A stretch of DNA of 7,262 nucleotides from Acetobacteraceae bacterium. GTDB lineage: Bacteria > Pseudomonadota > Alphaproteobacteria > Acetobacterales > Acetobacteraceae. The position numbers and the translations under genes were made by a program. This document shows positions 1 to 6,407 of the stretch, in pieces; positions within the stretch are counted from its first letter, which is position 1; each line of letters begins with the position of its first letter. The DNA is taken from NCBI GenBank assembly GCA_027323595.1, contig DAHWBL010000255.1, positions 1 to 7,262 of the forward strand. Direction: 5' to 3'. The notes under the pieces were generated by a model. That model worked only from the letters and a program-made list of their open reading frames with translations, did no database searches and had not been told where the DNA came from.

Positions 1-503
1 GTGCCAAGCGGATGGTCCAGCGCCTGCACATCCACACCCACCATGCGCACCCCGCGCGCGACAATCCATTCCGCAGCCTCCTTGTACAGGCCGGGGGAAT
101 ATGCGTAGTAATCGTCGTTGTCGCCAAGCTTGTGATGGGTGCCGGTGTTGATCATCAAGATATCATCAGGCTCGATCCGTGGGGTGGCGCGCTCCAGATC
201 GTCGGGCGTGATCACCCCCCATTTCCCCTTCGGAATGCTGACCGCGACGCCGGTGCCAAAAAAACGCCCGGTCTCATAATCGGTCAGGCTGCCGCCGTTC
301 TCGGTGACATGCAGCGGCGCATCCATGTGGGTGCTGCGATGCATGATCGATTCGAACTGCTGCACCGCCATCCCGTCATTGGCATGATACTTCTGAATCC
401 GGAACGACATGTTCGGCCCCGACGGCCATTGCGGCACGTTGTGGCCATAGATGTTGGAAAGATCATAATAGACCAGCCCGTTATCGGATTTCAGCGCCGC
501 CAT
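1..503 (-). CDS. Cyclase-family metal hydrolase (kynurenine formamidase-like), C-terminus cut by window edge
   Basis: Start codon is the ATG at 503-501; about 167 residues are visible and the reading frame is open through base 1, so the C-terminus lies outside the window. Residues 55-65 read HRSTHMDAPLH, the metal-binding signature of the cyclase superfamily (Pfam PF04199; classically HxGTHxDxPxH), with both His and the Asp (D61) present and Ser for the usual Gly. Later blocks IPKGKWG, DILMINTGTHH and a DHPLG motif at the break also fit the family. Members such as KynB and isatin hydrolase hydrolyse amide or lactam bonds in ring compounds with Zn or Mn; the substrate here is unknown. It is the third gene of a minus-strand operon, starting 1 nt after the stop of a paralogous cyclase, with GGAG just upstream (embedded in the end of that gene). 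Family call is firm; the exact activity is not. Confidence 0.9.
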   Translation of the reverse strand, partial: MAALKSDNGLVYYDLSNIYGHNVPQWPSGPNMSFRIQKYHANDGMAVQQFESIMHRSTHMDAPLHVTENGGSLTDYETGRFFGTGVAVSIPKGKWGVITPDDLERATPRIEPDDILMINTGTHHKLGDNDDYYAYSPGLYKEAAEWIVARGVRMVGVDVQALDHPLG

Positions 504-504
504 C

Positions 505-1308
505 TCAGCTCTCCATTCCGCCCTGTTCGATGCGCGCATCACCGCCATGATCCAGCATCGCCATCAGACGAATGCCGCAGCCGTCGCCAGCGCCCCAGCG
601 CCAGGGCAGGGCATGCAGCGTGCAACGCCTGCCGGCCAGGCGGGCGACATCGCCGCCCACCCCCTCGATGGTCGGGATGCCCGCGGCGAGCAGCGCGCGG
701 TGGGCAGGGTTCCAGTCCGGAAAATCCTGCTTCGGATCACGCCCTGTCTGCGCCTGATACAATGAAGGCAACCGCTTCATCAGCGGCCCGCCGCGATGGG
801 CCCCAAGCGAGGTGGCAAGCGGATGATCGATCGCCGCGGTATCGATCCCGACCACCGCCACATCGCGCGCGATCAGCCACCGCGCCGCCTCCTCCGACAA
901 TCCCGGCGCGAGCCCGAACCATTCCTGGCTGTCGGCATGCCTGCTGTGCCAGCCAGTGCAGATCAGCACGATGTCACGCGGACGGATCAGCGCCGCATGC
1001 GCTTCAAGCTCCGCCGCACCCACCATCTCCCACTGGCCCTTGGGTATATCGAGCACCACGCCATTGCGAAAAAACAGATCGATCGGCAACGCCGCGACGT
1101 CCGCGCCACCCGGGATCAGATGCAGCGGCGCGTTGAGATGCGTGCCGTTATGCATGTTTGCCGTGATGCGCTGGCTCATCACCCCAAAGCGCGCATGGTG
1201 CGCGGCGCGCTCGATCCGCACATCCGTATCGCCCGGCCAGACCGGAATGCCATGCCCCCAGACATGACTGAGCTCGATGAATTCAAGTTCCGCACCCGGC
1301 TGCGCCAT
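505..1308 (-). CDS. Cyclase-family hydrolase paralog with Asp-to-Asn change in the metal motif
   Basis: A 267-residue protein of normal cyclase-family (PF04199) length. The signature at residues 53-63 reads HNGTHLNAPLH: both His ligands are present, but the Asp that binds metal in KynB-type enzymes is Asn59 (codon AAC on the minus strand, bases 1134-1132). The other family blocks are intact: IPKGQWE near 88-94, DIVLICTGWHS near 112-122, DHPLATS at 161-167, and the C-terminal H203...E215 pair in NPAHRALLAAGIPTIEG. It is clearly paralogous to the next gene downstream (shared PKGxW, GxDxxxxDHPL and THxxAPLH blocks). The start ATG at 1308 is 9 nt after the stop of the binding-protein gene and has an AGGGGG ribosome site overlapping that TAG stop, so translation is probably coupled. 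It may be an active enzyme with altered metal use, or a non-catalytic partner of the paralog; the sequence cannot decide. Confidence 0.9.
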   Translation of the reverse strand: MAQPGAELEFIELSHVWGHGIPVWPGDTDVRIERAAHHARFGVMSQRITANMHNGTHLNAPLHLIPGGADVAALPIDLFFRNGVVLDIPKGQWEMVGAAELEAHAALIRPRDIVLICTGWHSRHADSQEWFGLAPGLSEEAARWLIARDVAVVGIDTAAIDHPLATSLGAHRGGPLMKRLPSLYQAQTGRDPKQDFPDWNPAHRALLAAGIPTIEGVGGDVARLAGRRCTLHALPWRWGAGDGCGIRLMAMLDHGGDARIEQGGMES

Positions 1309-1317
1309 CGTGGCCCC

Positions 1318-2514
1318 CTATTGCTTCACGACCAGCGGACAGTCCGACGCCGAGATCGGCGCCCAGGCCTCGGCGGCGGGAACGGTTTTCAAAAGCTTGT
1401 AGTAGTCCCATGGATATTTGCTTTCCGCCGGTGTCTTCACCTGGAACAGATACATGTCATGCACCATGCGCCCGTCTTGCATCACCTTGCCATGGAAGGT
1501 CGCATCATCCACCGGCAGTTCGTGCAGCTTCTTCGCCACCGCCGCCCCCTCGGTGGTGCCGGCGGCGGCCACCGCGCGCAGATAGGCAAGTACCGAGCTG
1601 TAGGTGCCGGCCTGCTCGGCTGAAGGCATCATCTTCATCTTCTCGAAATACCGCTTCGACCAGGCGCGCCGTGACGCATCGAGGTCCCAATAGAACGGCT
1701 CGGTCACCAGCAGCCCCTGCGCGACATCGAGCCCGAGCCCATGCACATCGTCGGCCTGCAACAGAAACACCGCCACCTTGGTCTTGCCCCGATCCGCGCC
1801 GAAATCATGCGCCGCCTTGATCGCGTTGACATTGTCGGGCGGCGAATTCGCCATGCCCAGAATTTGCGCGCCCGAACTCAGCCCGCGCACCACGAACGAG
1901 GAAAGATCATTGCTGTTGACCGGATGCGCGAGCGCATCGACCACCTTGCCGCCGGCCTGCTCGATCGCGGTGGTCGCATCGCGTTTCAGATCATAGCCGA
2001 AGGCGAAATCCGCATAGAGCAGGAACCAGTCCTTGCCGCCTTCCTGCACCACCGCGCGGCCGGTGGAATGCGCCAGCGAATAGGTGTCGAACACCCATTG
2101 AAATCCGGTCGGCGAGCACATTTTGCCGCTGAAAACCATCGCCCCGGCACCAGATGTCATCACGATCTTGCCGCGCTGGCGGGCCACGCCCTGGGTGGCC
2201 AGCGCCACCGCCGAATTCGGCACATCGACGATCACATCGACATTGTCCCGATCGTACCATTGCGCCGCCAGCGCCGCGGCGATGTCGGGCTTCTGCTGCG
2301 TGTCGCCCGAAACCAGCGCGATCTTGCGGCCAAGCACGCTGCCGCCAAATTCGTCGATGGCCATCTGCGCGGCCAGCACCGCGCCGGGCCCCGAGATGTC
2401 GGAGCCATAGGTGGACATCACGCCCAGCACGCCGACGGTCACCGGCGGTGGTTCGGCGGCGAGCGCAAGCGCGGGGGCGCACACGGCAAGCAACTGGCAG
2501 AACAAGCGGCGCAT
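1318..2514 (-). CDS. Periplasmic substrate-binding protein of a branched-chain amino acid-type ABC transporter
   Basis: A 398-residue protein with a Sec signal peptide at residues 1-20 (MRRLF, then a hydrophobic run ending ALALAA), giving a mature start near EPPP. The mature part is a type I periplasmic-binding fold (Peripla_BP_6/LivK class, PF13458): TVGVLGVMSTYGSDISGPG at the start, AAQMAIDEFGG, GRKIALVSGDTQQKP and FFLLYADFAFGYD-like blocks. Proteins of this class deliver amino acids, amides, urea or aromatic acids to an inner-membrane transporter. Two mature cysteines (GKMCSPTG and the C-terminal SDCPL) could form a disulfide. An in-frame ATG exists upstream at 2634, but 2514 is chosen because it has a strong ribosome site and begins the signal peptide. 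It is the first gene of an operon with two cyclases; no permease or ATPase lies nearby, so it must use components encoded elsewhere. The operon context suggests that its ligand is what the cyclases hydrolyse. Confidence 0.92.
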   Translation of the reverse strand: MRRLFCQLLAVCAPALALAAEPPPVTVGVLGVMSTYGSDISGPGAVLAAQMAIDEFGGSVLGRKIALVSGDTQQKPDIAAALAAQWYDRDNVDVIVDVPNSAVALATQGVARQRGKIVMTSGAGAMVFSGKMCSPTGFQWVFDTYSLAHSTGRAVVQEGGKDWFLLYADFAFGYDLKRDATTAIEQAGGKVVDALAHPVNSNDLSSFVVRGLSSGAQILGMANSPPDNVNAIKAAHDFGADRGKTKVAVFLLQADDVHGLGLDVAQGLLVTEPFYWDLDASRRAWSKRYFEKMKMMPSAEQAGTYSSVLAYLRAVAAAGTTEGAAVAKKLHELPVDDATFHGKVMQDGRMVHDMYLFQVKTPAESKYPWDYYKLLKTVPAAEAWAPISASDCPLVVKQ

Positions 2515-2520
2515 CGACAA

Positions 2521-2526
2521 CCTCCC
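2521..2526 (-). promoter_or_regulatory. Ribosome binding site deciding the binding-protein start
   Basis: GGGAGG on the minus strand lies 6 nt before the ATG at 2514. This spacing is near ideal and rules in the short start over the in-frame ATG at 2634, whose extra 40 residues are Gly/Arg-rich and would bury the signal peptide. Confidence 0.75.
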
Positions 2527-2640
2527 AAATGCGGCGGCCTTGCCGGCGCCACCTTTTACTCCCTCAACCCTCCGCCGGACGTCGCGGCCGCGCAAATGAG
2601 AACCCGGCATGGCTGCATAACCGCCAGCGATCACGACGGT

Positions 2641-2668
2641 TTGCAGGCGCGCCCGCGCCGGCTACAAC
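2641..2668 (+). promoter_or_regulatory. Weak promoter candidate for the FMN reductase
   Basis: TTGCAG (2641-2646), a 16-nt spacer and TACAAC (2663-2668) form a low-scoring sigma70-like pair. It would start transcription around 2675, giving a leader of about 40 nt that contains the hairpin at 2677-2698. The 2515-2716 interval between the divergent binding-protein and reductase genes must carry promoters for both. I saw no convincing pair for the minus strand. Confidence 0.25.
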
Positions 2669-2676
2669 CCTCCCCG

Positions 2677-2698
2677 GCCCGGCGGCTGGACGCCGGGC
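2677..2698. repeat. Perfect 8-bp inverted repeat in the reductase leader
   Basis: GCCCGGCG and its exact complement CGCCGGGC are separated by 6 nt (GCTGGA). The repeat ends 18 nt before the ATG and 6 nt before the GGGGA ribosome site (2705-2709). There is no T-run on either strand, so it is not an intrinsic terminator. It could be an operator dyad or a 5'-leader hairpin. Confidence 0.6.
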
Positions 2699-2716
2699 AA
2701 AATCGGGGACCTGTCC

Positions 2717-3280
2717 ATGTCGATCAACATCGTTGCCCTGTCGGGCAGCCTGCGGAAAATGAGCTTCAACAGCGCGCTGCTGCGTGCCGCCTGCGACCTG
2801 GCGCCGGCCGGGATGTCGATCGAGATCGTCGATCTGGCGCCGTTTCCCCTCTATGACGACGACGTTCGCCTGGTCGCCTATCCGCCGGTGGTGCAGGCGC
2901 TGCGCGACAAGGTCGCCGCGTCCGACGGGCTGCTGCTGGCCTGCCCGGAATATAATTATTCGGTGTCCGGCGTGCTGAAAAACGCGATCGACTGGGTGTC
3001 GCGCCCGCCTGGCAACCTGTTCGCCACCAGGCCCACCGCGATCATCGGCGCGGCCACCGGCCTGTTCGGCTCGATTCGCGGACAGAACCATCTGCGCGCG
3101 ATCATGTCCGGGCTCGATGCCCACGTGATCAACAAGCCCGAGGTGATGGTCGCCTCCGCCGCCGCGAAATTCGACACCAACGGCGCCTTGACCGACGATA
3201 CCGCGCGCACGCTGCTGGGTGAATTGCTGGAGAAGCTGGCCCAGGCCGTAACCCGTGATCGTCGGCTCGCGACGGATTAA
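2717..3280 (+). CDS. NAD(P)H-dependent FMN reductase (ChrR/YieF type flavodoxin-fold quinone/azo/metal reductase)
   Basis: A 187-residue protein, the same length as the E. coli ChrR/YieF family (PF03358). The FMN phosphate loop is GSLRKMSFNSAL (10-21; family GSLRxxSxN). PEYNYSVSGVLKNAIDW (77-93) is the second flavin-contact block and is diagnostic of this group. Such soluble, usually dimeric or tetrameric flavoproteins pass two electrons from NAD(P)H to quinones, azo compounds, nitro groups or chromate; the natural substrate is often unknown. The start is supported by GGGGA 7 nt upstream of the ATG. The gene is divergent from the binding-protein/cyclase operon, so the two may share control, and it converges on the lipocalin-like gene with overlapping stops. 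The family is secure; specificity and the chrR name are not justified. Confidence 0.93.
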   Translation: MSINIVALSGSLRKMSFNSALLRAACDLAPAGMSIEIVDLAPFPLYDDDVRLVAYPPVVQALRDKVAASDGLLLACPEYNYSVSGVLKNAIDWVSRPPGNLFATRPTAIIGAATGLFGSIRGQNHLRAIMSGLDAHVINKPEVMVASAAAKFDTNGALTDDTARTLLGELLEKLAQAVTRDRRLATD

Positions 3281-3696
3281 TCTGCGGCCCGTCGCCAATA
3301 GATTCGTGTGACGCAGCCATCGGCTTCCGGCAGGGTGGTCAGCGTCAACAGGTCGCCGGCAAGCGATGGGAACCGCACCCGCGTGGTTCCCATCCAGGCC
3401 GGGAATATTGCGATGTCGATATGGTGCAGCAGCCGCTCGCCCACCAGTTCCCACCGCCCCGCATAGGCGGTGCAGGCCCGCGCGACGGCGGCGAGCGCGG
3501 CCTCATCCAGCCGCTCCGCCGGCGCCGCCGGCAGATCATCGCGCGCCACCGAAATCACCATCAACTGGTGCCCTTCGGTGTAGATGATCCGCCCAGGTGC
3601 GCCGGCACCCACCGCACCGCTCACCCGGCCATCCGGGCCAAGCCGATCCTGCCCCGCGGCATTCCACGCGCCGATCAGTTCGGCCTCGCTGATCAT
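3277..3696 (-). CDS. Lipocalin-like domain protein
   Basis: A 139-residue single-domain protein with no signal peptide or membrane segment. It opens with ELIGAWNA, followed by DGRVSG, a GRIIYTEGHQLMVIS strand pair and a C-terminal LTLTTL...TRIYWRR, the pattern of the bacterial lipocalin-like family (PF13924, LxGtWrL...G.liYt.dG.m). These small beta-barrels are thought to bind hydrophobic ligands; no enzyme activity is established for the family. The start ATG at 3696 is 7 nt after the stop of the NIPSNAP gene, with only a weak AAG as ribosome site, suggesting translational coupling. Its TAA shares the TTAA at 3277-3280 with the TAA of the convergent reductase. A 10-bp inverted repeat lies inside its 3' half. 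Confidence 0.82.
   Translation of the reverse strand: MISEAELIGAWNAAGQDRLGPDGRVSGAVGAGAPGRIIYTEGHQLMVISVARDDLPAAPAERLDEAALAAVARACTAYAGRWELVGERLLHHIDIAIFPAWMGTTRVRFPSLAGDLLTLTTLPEADGCVTRIYWRRAAD
3365..3394. repeat. Perfect 10-bp inverted repeat inside the lipocalin-like gene
   Basis: GATGGGAACC (3365-3374) and its exact complement GGTTCCCATC (3385-3394) flank a 10-nt loop. It lies in codons for MGTTRVRFPS, 85 nt beyond the stop of the convergent reductase, so it could act as a 3'-end structure for that transcript. There is no T-run, so a Rho-independent terminator is not supported, and chance is possible. Confidence 0.6.
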
Positions 3697-3703
3697 GACG
3701 ATG

Positions 3704-4018
3704 CTACTTGATCGGCGAGAACGGCGCGCCGAGCAGAATCTTGTTTTCCTGCGTGATGATCAGCGGCATCATCTTGCCGACACAGGCGAGCCAGTCAGCG
3801 TTTTTCGACAATTCCGCGCGCCGCCGGCTGCGCTCGGCGAAATCCTCATAGCCCCACATATGCACGATCTGATTGAGCGGCCCGATCTCGGAATAGAAAT
3901 ACCCGATCAGATTGCCCAGAATGCGCGTCTGCACCGCCAGGCCCTCGGCCTGGTAGATGCGCAGATATTCCGGCACCTTCGCCGGTTGCACCAGATAGGT
4001 GCGCATTTCGATGATCAT
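3704..4018 (-). CDS. NIPSNAP family protein
   Basis: A 104-residue protein spanning one ferredoxin-like NIPSNAP domain (PF07978): IEMRTYLVQPAKVPEYL at the N-terminus, then GYFYSEIGPLNQIVHMWGY (family lGyf.teiGplnqvvhlW.y), RRRAEL, and ITQENKILL near the end. Bacterial members are small, cytosolic and often found in catabolic operons; their biochemical role is not settled. The reading frame continues upstream to 4261, but the ATG at 4018 is chosen because AAGGGGAG sits 5-6 nt before it and homology begins there. The extension would overlap the divergent dehydrogenase gene. It is the first gene of a two-gene operon with the lipocalin-like gene, and is divergent from the Gfo/Idh/MocA dehydrogenase across 70 nt. 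Confidence 0.88.
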   Translation of the reverse strand: MIIEMRTYLVQPAKVPEYLRIYQAEGLAVQTRILGNLIGYFYSEIGPLNQIVHMWGYEDFAERSRRRAELSKNADWLACVGKMMPLIITQENKILLGAPFSPIK

Positions 4019-4049
4019 GGTCTCTCCCCTTGGTCGTGACGTGGCGCGC

Positions 4050-4077
4050 AGTGTAGGCAACAATGCGCGTGGTGCAA
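4050..4077 (-). promoter_or_regulatory. Promoter candidate for the NIPSNAP-lipocalin operon
   Basis: Reading the minus strand, TTGCAC (4077-4072), a 16-nt spacer and TACACT (4055-4050) make a modest sigma70-like pair about 32 nt before the NIPSNAP ATG, leaving room for a short leader with the ribosome site. The same TTGCA-N16/17-TACA layout appears upstream of the FMN reductase at 2641-2668. No clear plus-strand promoter was seen in this 70-nt gap. Confidence 0.3.
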
Positions 4078-4088
4078 AAGGGGGAATG

Positions 4089-5240
4089 ATGGAACCGGAA
4101 AAAGTAAGGCTCGGCATCGCCGGGCTCGGCATGGCCGGCGCGGTGATGGTGCATGCCGCGCGCGCACACCCCGCCATCGCGCTGGTCGCCGCGGCCGATC
4201 CGCACGCCGCCCCCCGCGCCGCCTTCACCGCCGACACCGGCCTTGCCGCCCACGCCGACATCGCCGCCCTGTGCGATGATCCCTCGATCGAGGCGATCTA
4301 CATCGCCACCCCGCACCAGTTCCACGCCGCCCACGTGGCGCTGGCCGCCGCGGCGGGCAAGCACGTGATCGTGGAAAAGCCGATCGCGCTCGATCTGGCC
4401 GATGCCGCACGGATCGTGGAACTTGCCGATCAGGCCGGCATCACCCTCATCGTCGGCCACACCCACGGGTTCGATCCGGGCGTGCGGCTGATGCGCCGCA
4501 TGATCGCCTCGGGCGCGCATGGCCGGCTCGGTTTGATCGCGCAATGGAACTACACCAATTACCTCTATCGCCCGCGCCGCCCCGAGGAGCTGGACACCGC
4601 GCGCGGCGGCGGCATCGTGTTCAACCAGATGCCACACCAGATCGACGTCGCCCGCGTGCTCGCCGCCAGCCCCGCCCGCAGCGTGCGCGCGCACCTGCTC
4701 GCCCTCGATCCGGCACGTCCCACCGAGGCGCTGGGCAGCGCGATGATCTTTTTCGACAATGGCGCCGCCGCCACGCTGACCTATAGCGGCCACGACCAGT
4801 TCGACGCCGATGAGCTGCATGGTTGGGTCGCCGAATCCGGCGCGCTGAAATCCCCCGCCCACGGTGCGGCCCGGCGCGCGCTCGCCTCGGTCACCGCCGA
4901 GGCAACGGCGCGCACCGAACGTTTCGCCTACGGCGCGACCGCCAACCCCCCGCGCGCGCACCTGCCACATTTCGGCATGCTCATCGCCACCTGCGCCCAC
5001 GCTGACCTGCGCGCCACGCCGGACGGCGTGGCCGTCTACGACGCCACCGGGGTCACCCAGCACGATGCCGAACGCCGCCCCGGCGTGCCAGGTCGCGCCG
5101 AGGTGCTGGACGACCTGGTCGCCGCCCTGCGCCAGGGCGTGGCCCCGCTGCAGGACGCGCGCTGGGGCATGGCGACGCTACGGGTGGCACTGGCCATGCT
5201 GACCTCGGCCCGCGAGCGGCGCGAGGTGGTGCTGGATTAA
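4089..5240 (+). CDS. Gfo/Idh/MocA family NAD(P)-dependent oxidoreductase
   Basis: A 383-residue two-domain dehydrogenase. The N-terminal Rossmann domain (about 1-122, PF01408) has GIAGLGMAG (GxGxxG at 12-17), an Asp (D37) ending the second strand, often linked to NAD preference, and the family EKP motif at 96-98. The C-terminal domain carries GGGIVFNQMPHQIDVAR (173-189), where H183/D186 match the usual active-site HxxD. Family members oxidise sugars, inositols and also cis-dihydrodiols such as phthalate dihydrodiol; with aromatic-type neighbours the last is attractive but unproved. Two ATGs are adjacent (4086, 4089); AGGGGG at 4079-4084 abuts the first, so 4089 is preferred. It is very GC-rich and divergent from NIPSNAP. 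It ends 48 nt before the stop of the convergent SUMF1 gene; that gap has no evident terminator hairpin and marks the start of lower-GC DNA. Confidence 0.92.
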   Translation: MEPEKVRLGIAGLGMAGAVMVHAARAHPAIALVAAADPHAAPRAAFTADTGLAAHADIAALCDDPSIEAIYIATPHQFHAAHVALAAAAGKHVIVEKPIALDLADAARIVELADQAGITLIVGHTHGFDPGVRLMRRMIASGAHGRLGLIAQWNYTNYLYRPRRPEELDTARGGGIVFNQMPHQIDVARVLAASPARSVRAHLLALDPARPTEALGSAMIFFDNGAAATLTYSGHDQFDADELHGWVAESGALKSPAHGAARRALASVTAEATARTERFAYGATANPPRAHLPHFGMLIATCAHADLRATPDGVAVYDATGVTQHDAERRPGVPGRAEVLDDLVAALRQGVAPLQDARWGMATLRVALAMLTSARERREVVLD

Positions 5241-5288
5241 CCTAACTTTGTCCCCATGTTGATTAGACGTTGCCTTTCTATTGACCGG

Positions 5289-6407
5289 CTAGTTGAGTGT
5301 CTTGGCGACTCTGAAGCCAGCAAGGTTCGTAGCGCTATCGACGGGCAGGCCGCCGCGTGTAGCCGCCCGGACCACCCAGGCGGCGGTATCCCAGGAAGCA
5401 CCGCGCTGCACTCTGCTCGGGCAATTCAGGCGCAAGGTTGGATCGTCAATGACCGGAGCGGACGGATAGGTTGGCGACCAGCAATCCTGCGTCCAATTCG
5501 CGGCGTTTCCGAGCATGTCGAAAAGCCCGAATTGGTTGGGAGCAAAGCTGTCGCCCGGCAGGGTCTGATTCACCGGCGCAATAAAGCACTTCACCCCGGC
5601 CGGAGGAATTTTCCCGCGGAATTGCAGGGTGTCCGCGCACGGCACGGGTCGGCCGCCGCACACGGCGCACAGCGCATGCCCAACCCCGATGTCATCGCCC
5701 CAGTAACGAGAGGTTCGCGTGCCAGCCCTGGCGGCATATTCCCACTCCGCCTCGGTGGGGAGACGATAGGGGCCCTTGGATGGGATTGTTTTATCCACGG
5801 CAACCTTGCTGTTCAGCCAGGCGATATAGGCCTGCGCATCGTTCCAGCTCACGCAGATCACCGGGTCGCGATCGGTCTGGTCAAAATGGGGGTGCTCCCA
5901 GGCATTTCGCGTCGGTGCCACCGGGTGGCCGAGATAACCGAAAAAAATACACGGTGCGGTGATGTGGCCGGTCTCGTGCACAAACGCCGCAAATTCACCG
6001 TGTGTGACCGAGTATTTCCCGATTGCGAAGGGTTTGCCGATCGTCACCAAATGTGCCGGATGTTCGTAAGCCATGAATCTTTCGGCTTTGTCCAGATCCG
6101 TAGTGCCGGTGATCCCGCCGATGATTGATACAATTAGGGATTGTGGCGGCGGAACCTTCGCGAGCTCCCGCTCCGCCTCGGCGTCGGTCGATCCCATCTG
6201 AAAAGAGCCGGCCGGGATGACGACCATCTCCGGGCAGTCGCGGCAGTCCCGGAAACCCGGCGGAGCACCGACGCCTTGCGCCACGGCGGGTGCCTCGACA
6301 AAAAATCCGCACAAGGCGACCAGACAACATAGCGCGAGAAGGCCGAAATATTTTGTCATTGCGTGATTGCACCCGTTTGCCGTGGCGTTTGAGGATTTAT
6401 CGCTCAT
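5289..6407 (-). CDS. Exported SUMF1/FGE-sulfatase-domain protein without FGE catalytic cysteines
   Basis: A 372-residue protein, with a hydrophobic signal segment (FGLLALCCLVALCGFFV, about 21-37) and probable cleavage at AVA-Q near 43-44. The SUMF1 domain (PF03781) runs from EMVVIPAGSFQMGS (60-73) through RLPTEAEWEYAARAG (215-229) and GNAANWTQD (300-308; usually GNVWEWT.D) to RGASW (335-339) and GFRV (364-367). True formylglycine-generating enzymes have two Cys in the CxxxxC just before the final loop; the matching stretch here is AWVVRAATRGG, with none. Ten other cysteines sit in the exported part (55, 58, 153, 185, 247, 250, 257, 274, 309, 329), suggesting disulfides. A hydrophobic SLIVSIIGG insert near 90-98 is unusual. 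The start at 6407 has GAGGG 5 nt upstream and overlaps the stop of a HlyD remnant; 6359 (MTKYFG) is the alternative. Function is unknown; the fold is secure. Confidence 0.88.
   Translation of the reverse strand: MSDKSSNATANGCNHAMTKYFGLLALCCLVALCGFFVEAPAVAQGVGAPPGFRDCRDCPEMVVIPAGSFQMGSTDAEAERELAKVPPPQSLIVSIIGGITGTTDLDKAERFMAYEHPAHLVTIGKPFAIGKYSVTHGEFAAFVHETGHITAPCIFFGYLGHPVAPTRNAWEHPHFDQTDRDPVICVSWNDAQAYIAWLNSKVAVDKTIPSKGPYRLPTEAEWEYAARAGTRTSRYWGDDIGVGHALCAVCGGRPVPCADTLQFRGKIPPAGVKCFIAPVNQTLPGDSFAPNQFGLFDMLGNAANWTQDCWSPTYPSAPVIDDPTLRLNCPSRVQRGASWDTAAWVVRAATRGGLPVDSATNLAGFRVAKTLN

Noticed and set aside
12..1136. Long plus-strand open frame opposite the cyclase genes
   Set aside because: Arg/His/Pro-rich product with no family pattern, lying antisense to two clear cyclase genes; typical shadow frame in GC-rich DNA.
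1741..2856. Long plus-strand open frame opposite the binding-protein gene
   Set aside because: His/Arg-rich composition, antisense to a signal-peptide-bearing binding protein and overlapping the reductase start; no recognisable domain.
2564..3454. Minus-strand frame of 296 residues opposite the FMN reductase
   Set aside because: Antisense shadow of a gene with strong motifs; its own composition is Arg/Gly/His-rich.
3846..5063. Minus-strand frame of 405 residues opposite the dehydrogenase
   Set aside because: Gly/Arg/His-rich mirror frame of a clear Gfo/Idh/MocA gene; its end merely overlaps the NIPSNAP region out of frame.
5241..5288. Bidirectional terminator between the convergent dehydrogenase and SUMF1 genes
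   Set aside because: No stem with a following T-run could be found in the gap.
5289..6407. Active formylglycine-generating enzyme or EgtB
   Set aside because: Both catalytic FGE cysteines are absent, and there is no N-terminal DinB-type iron-binding domain as in EgtB; only the fold is claimed.
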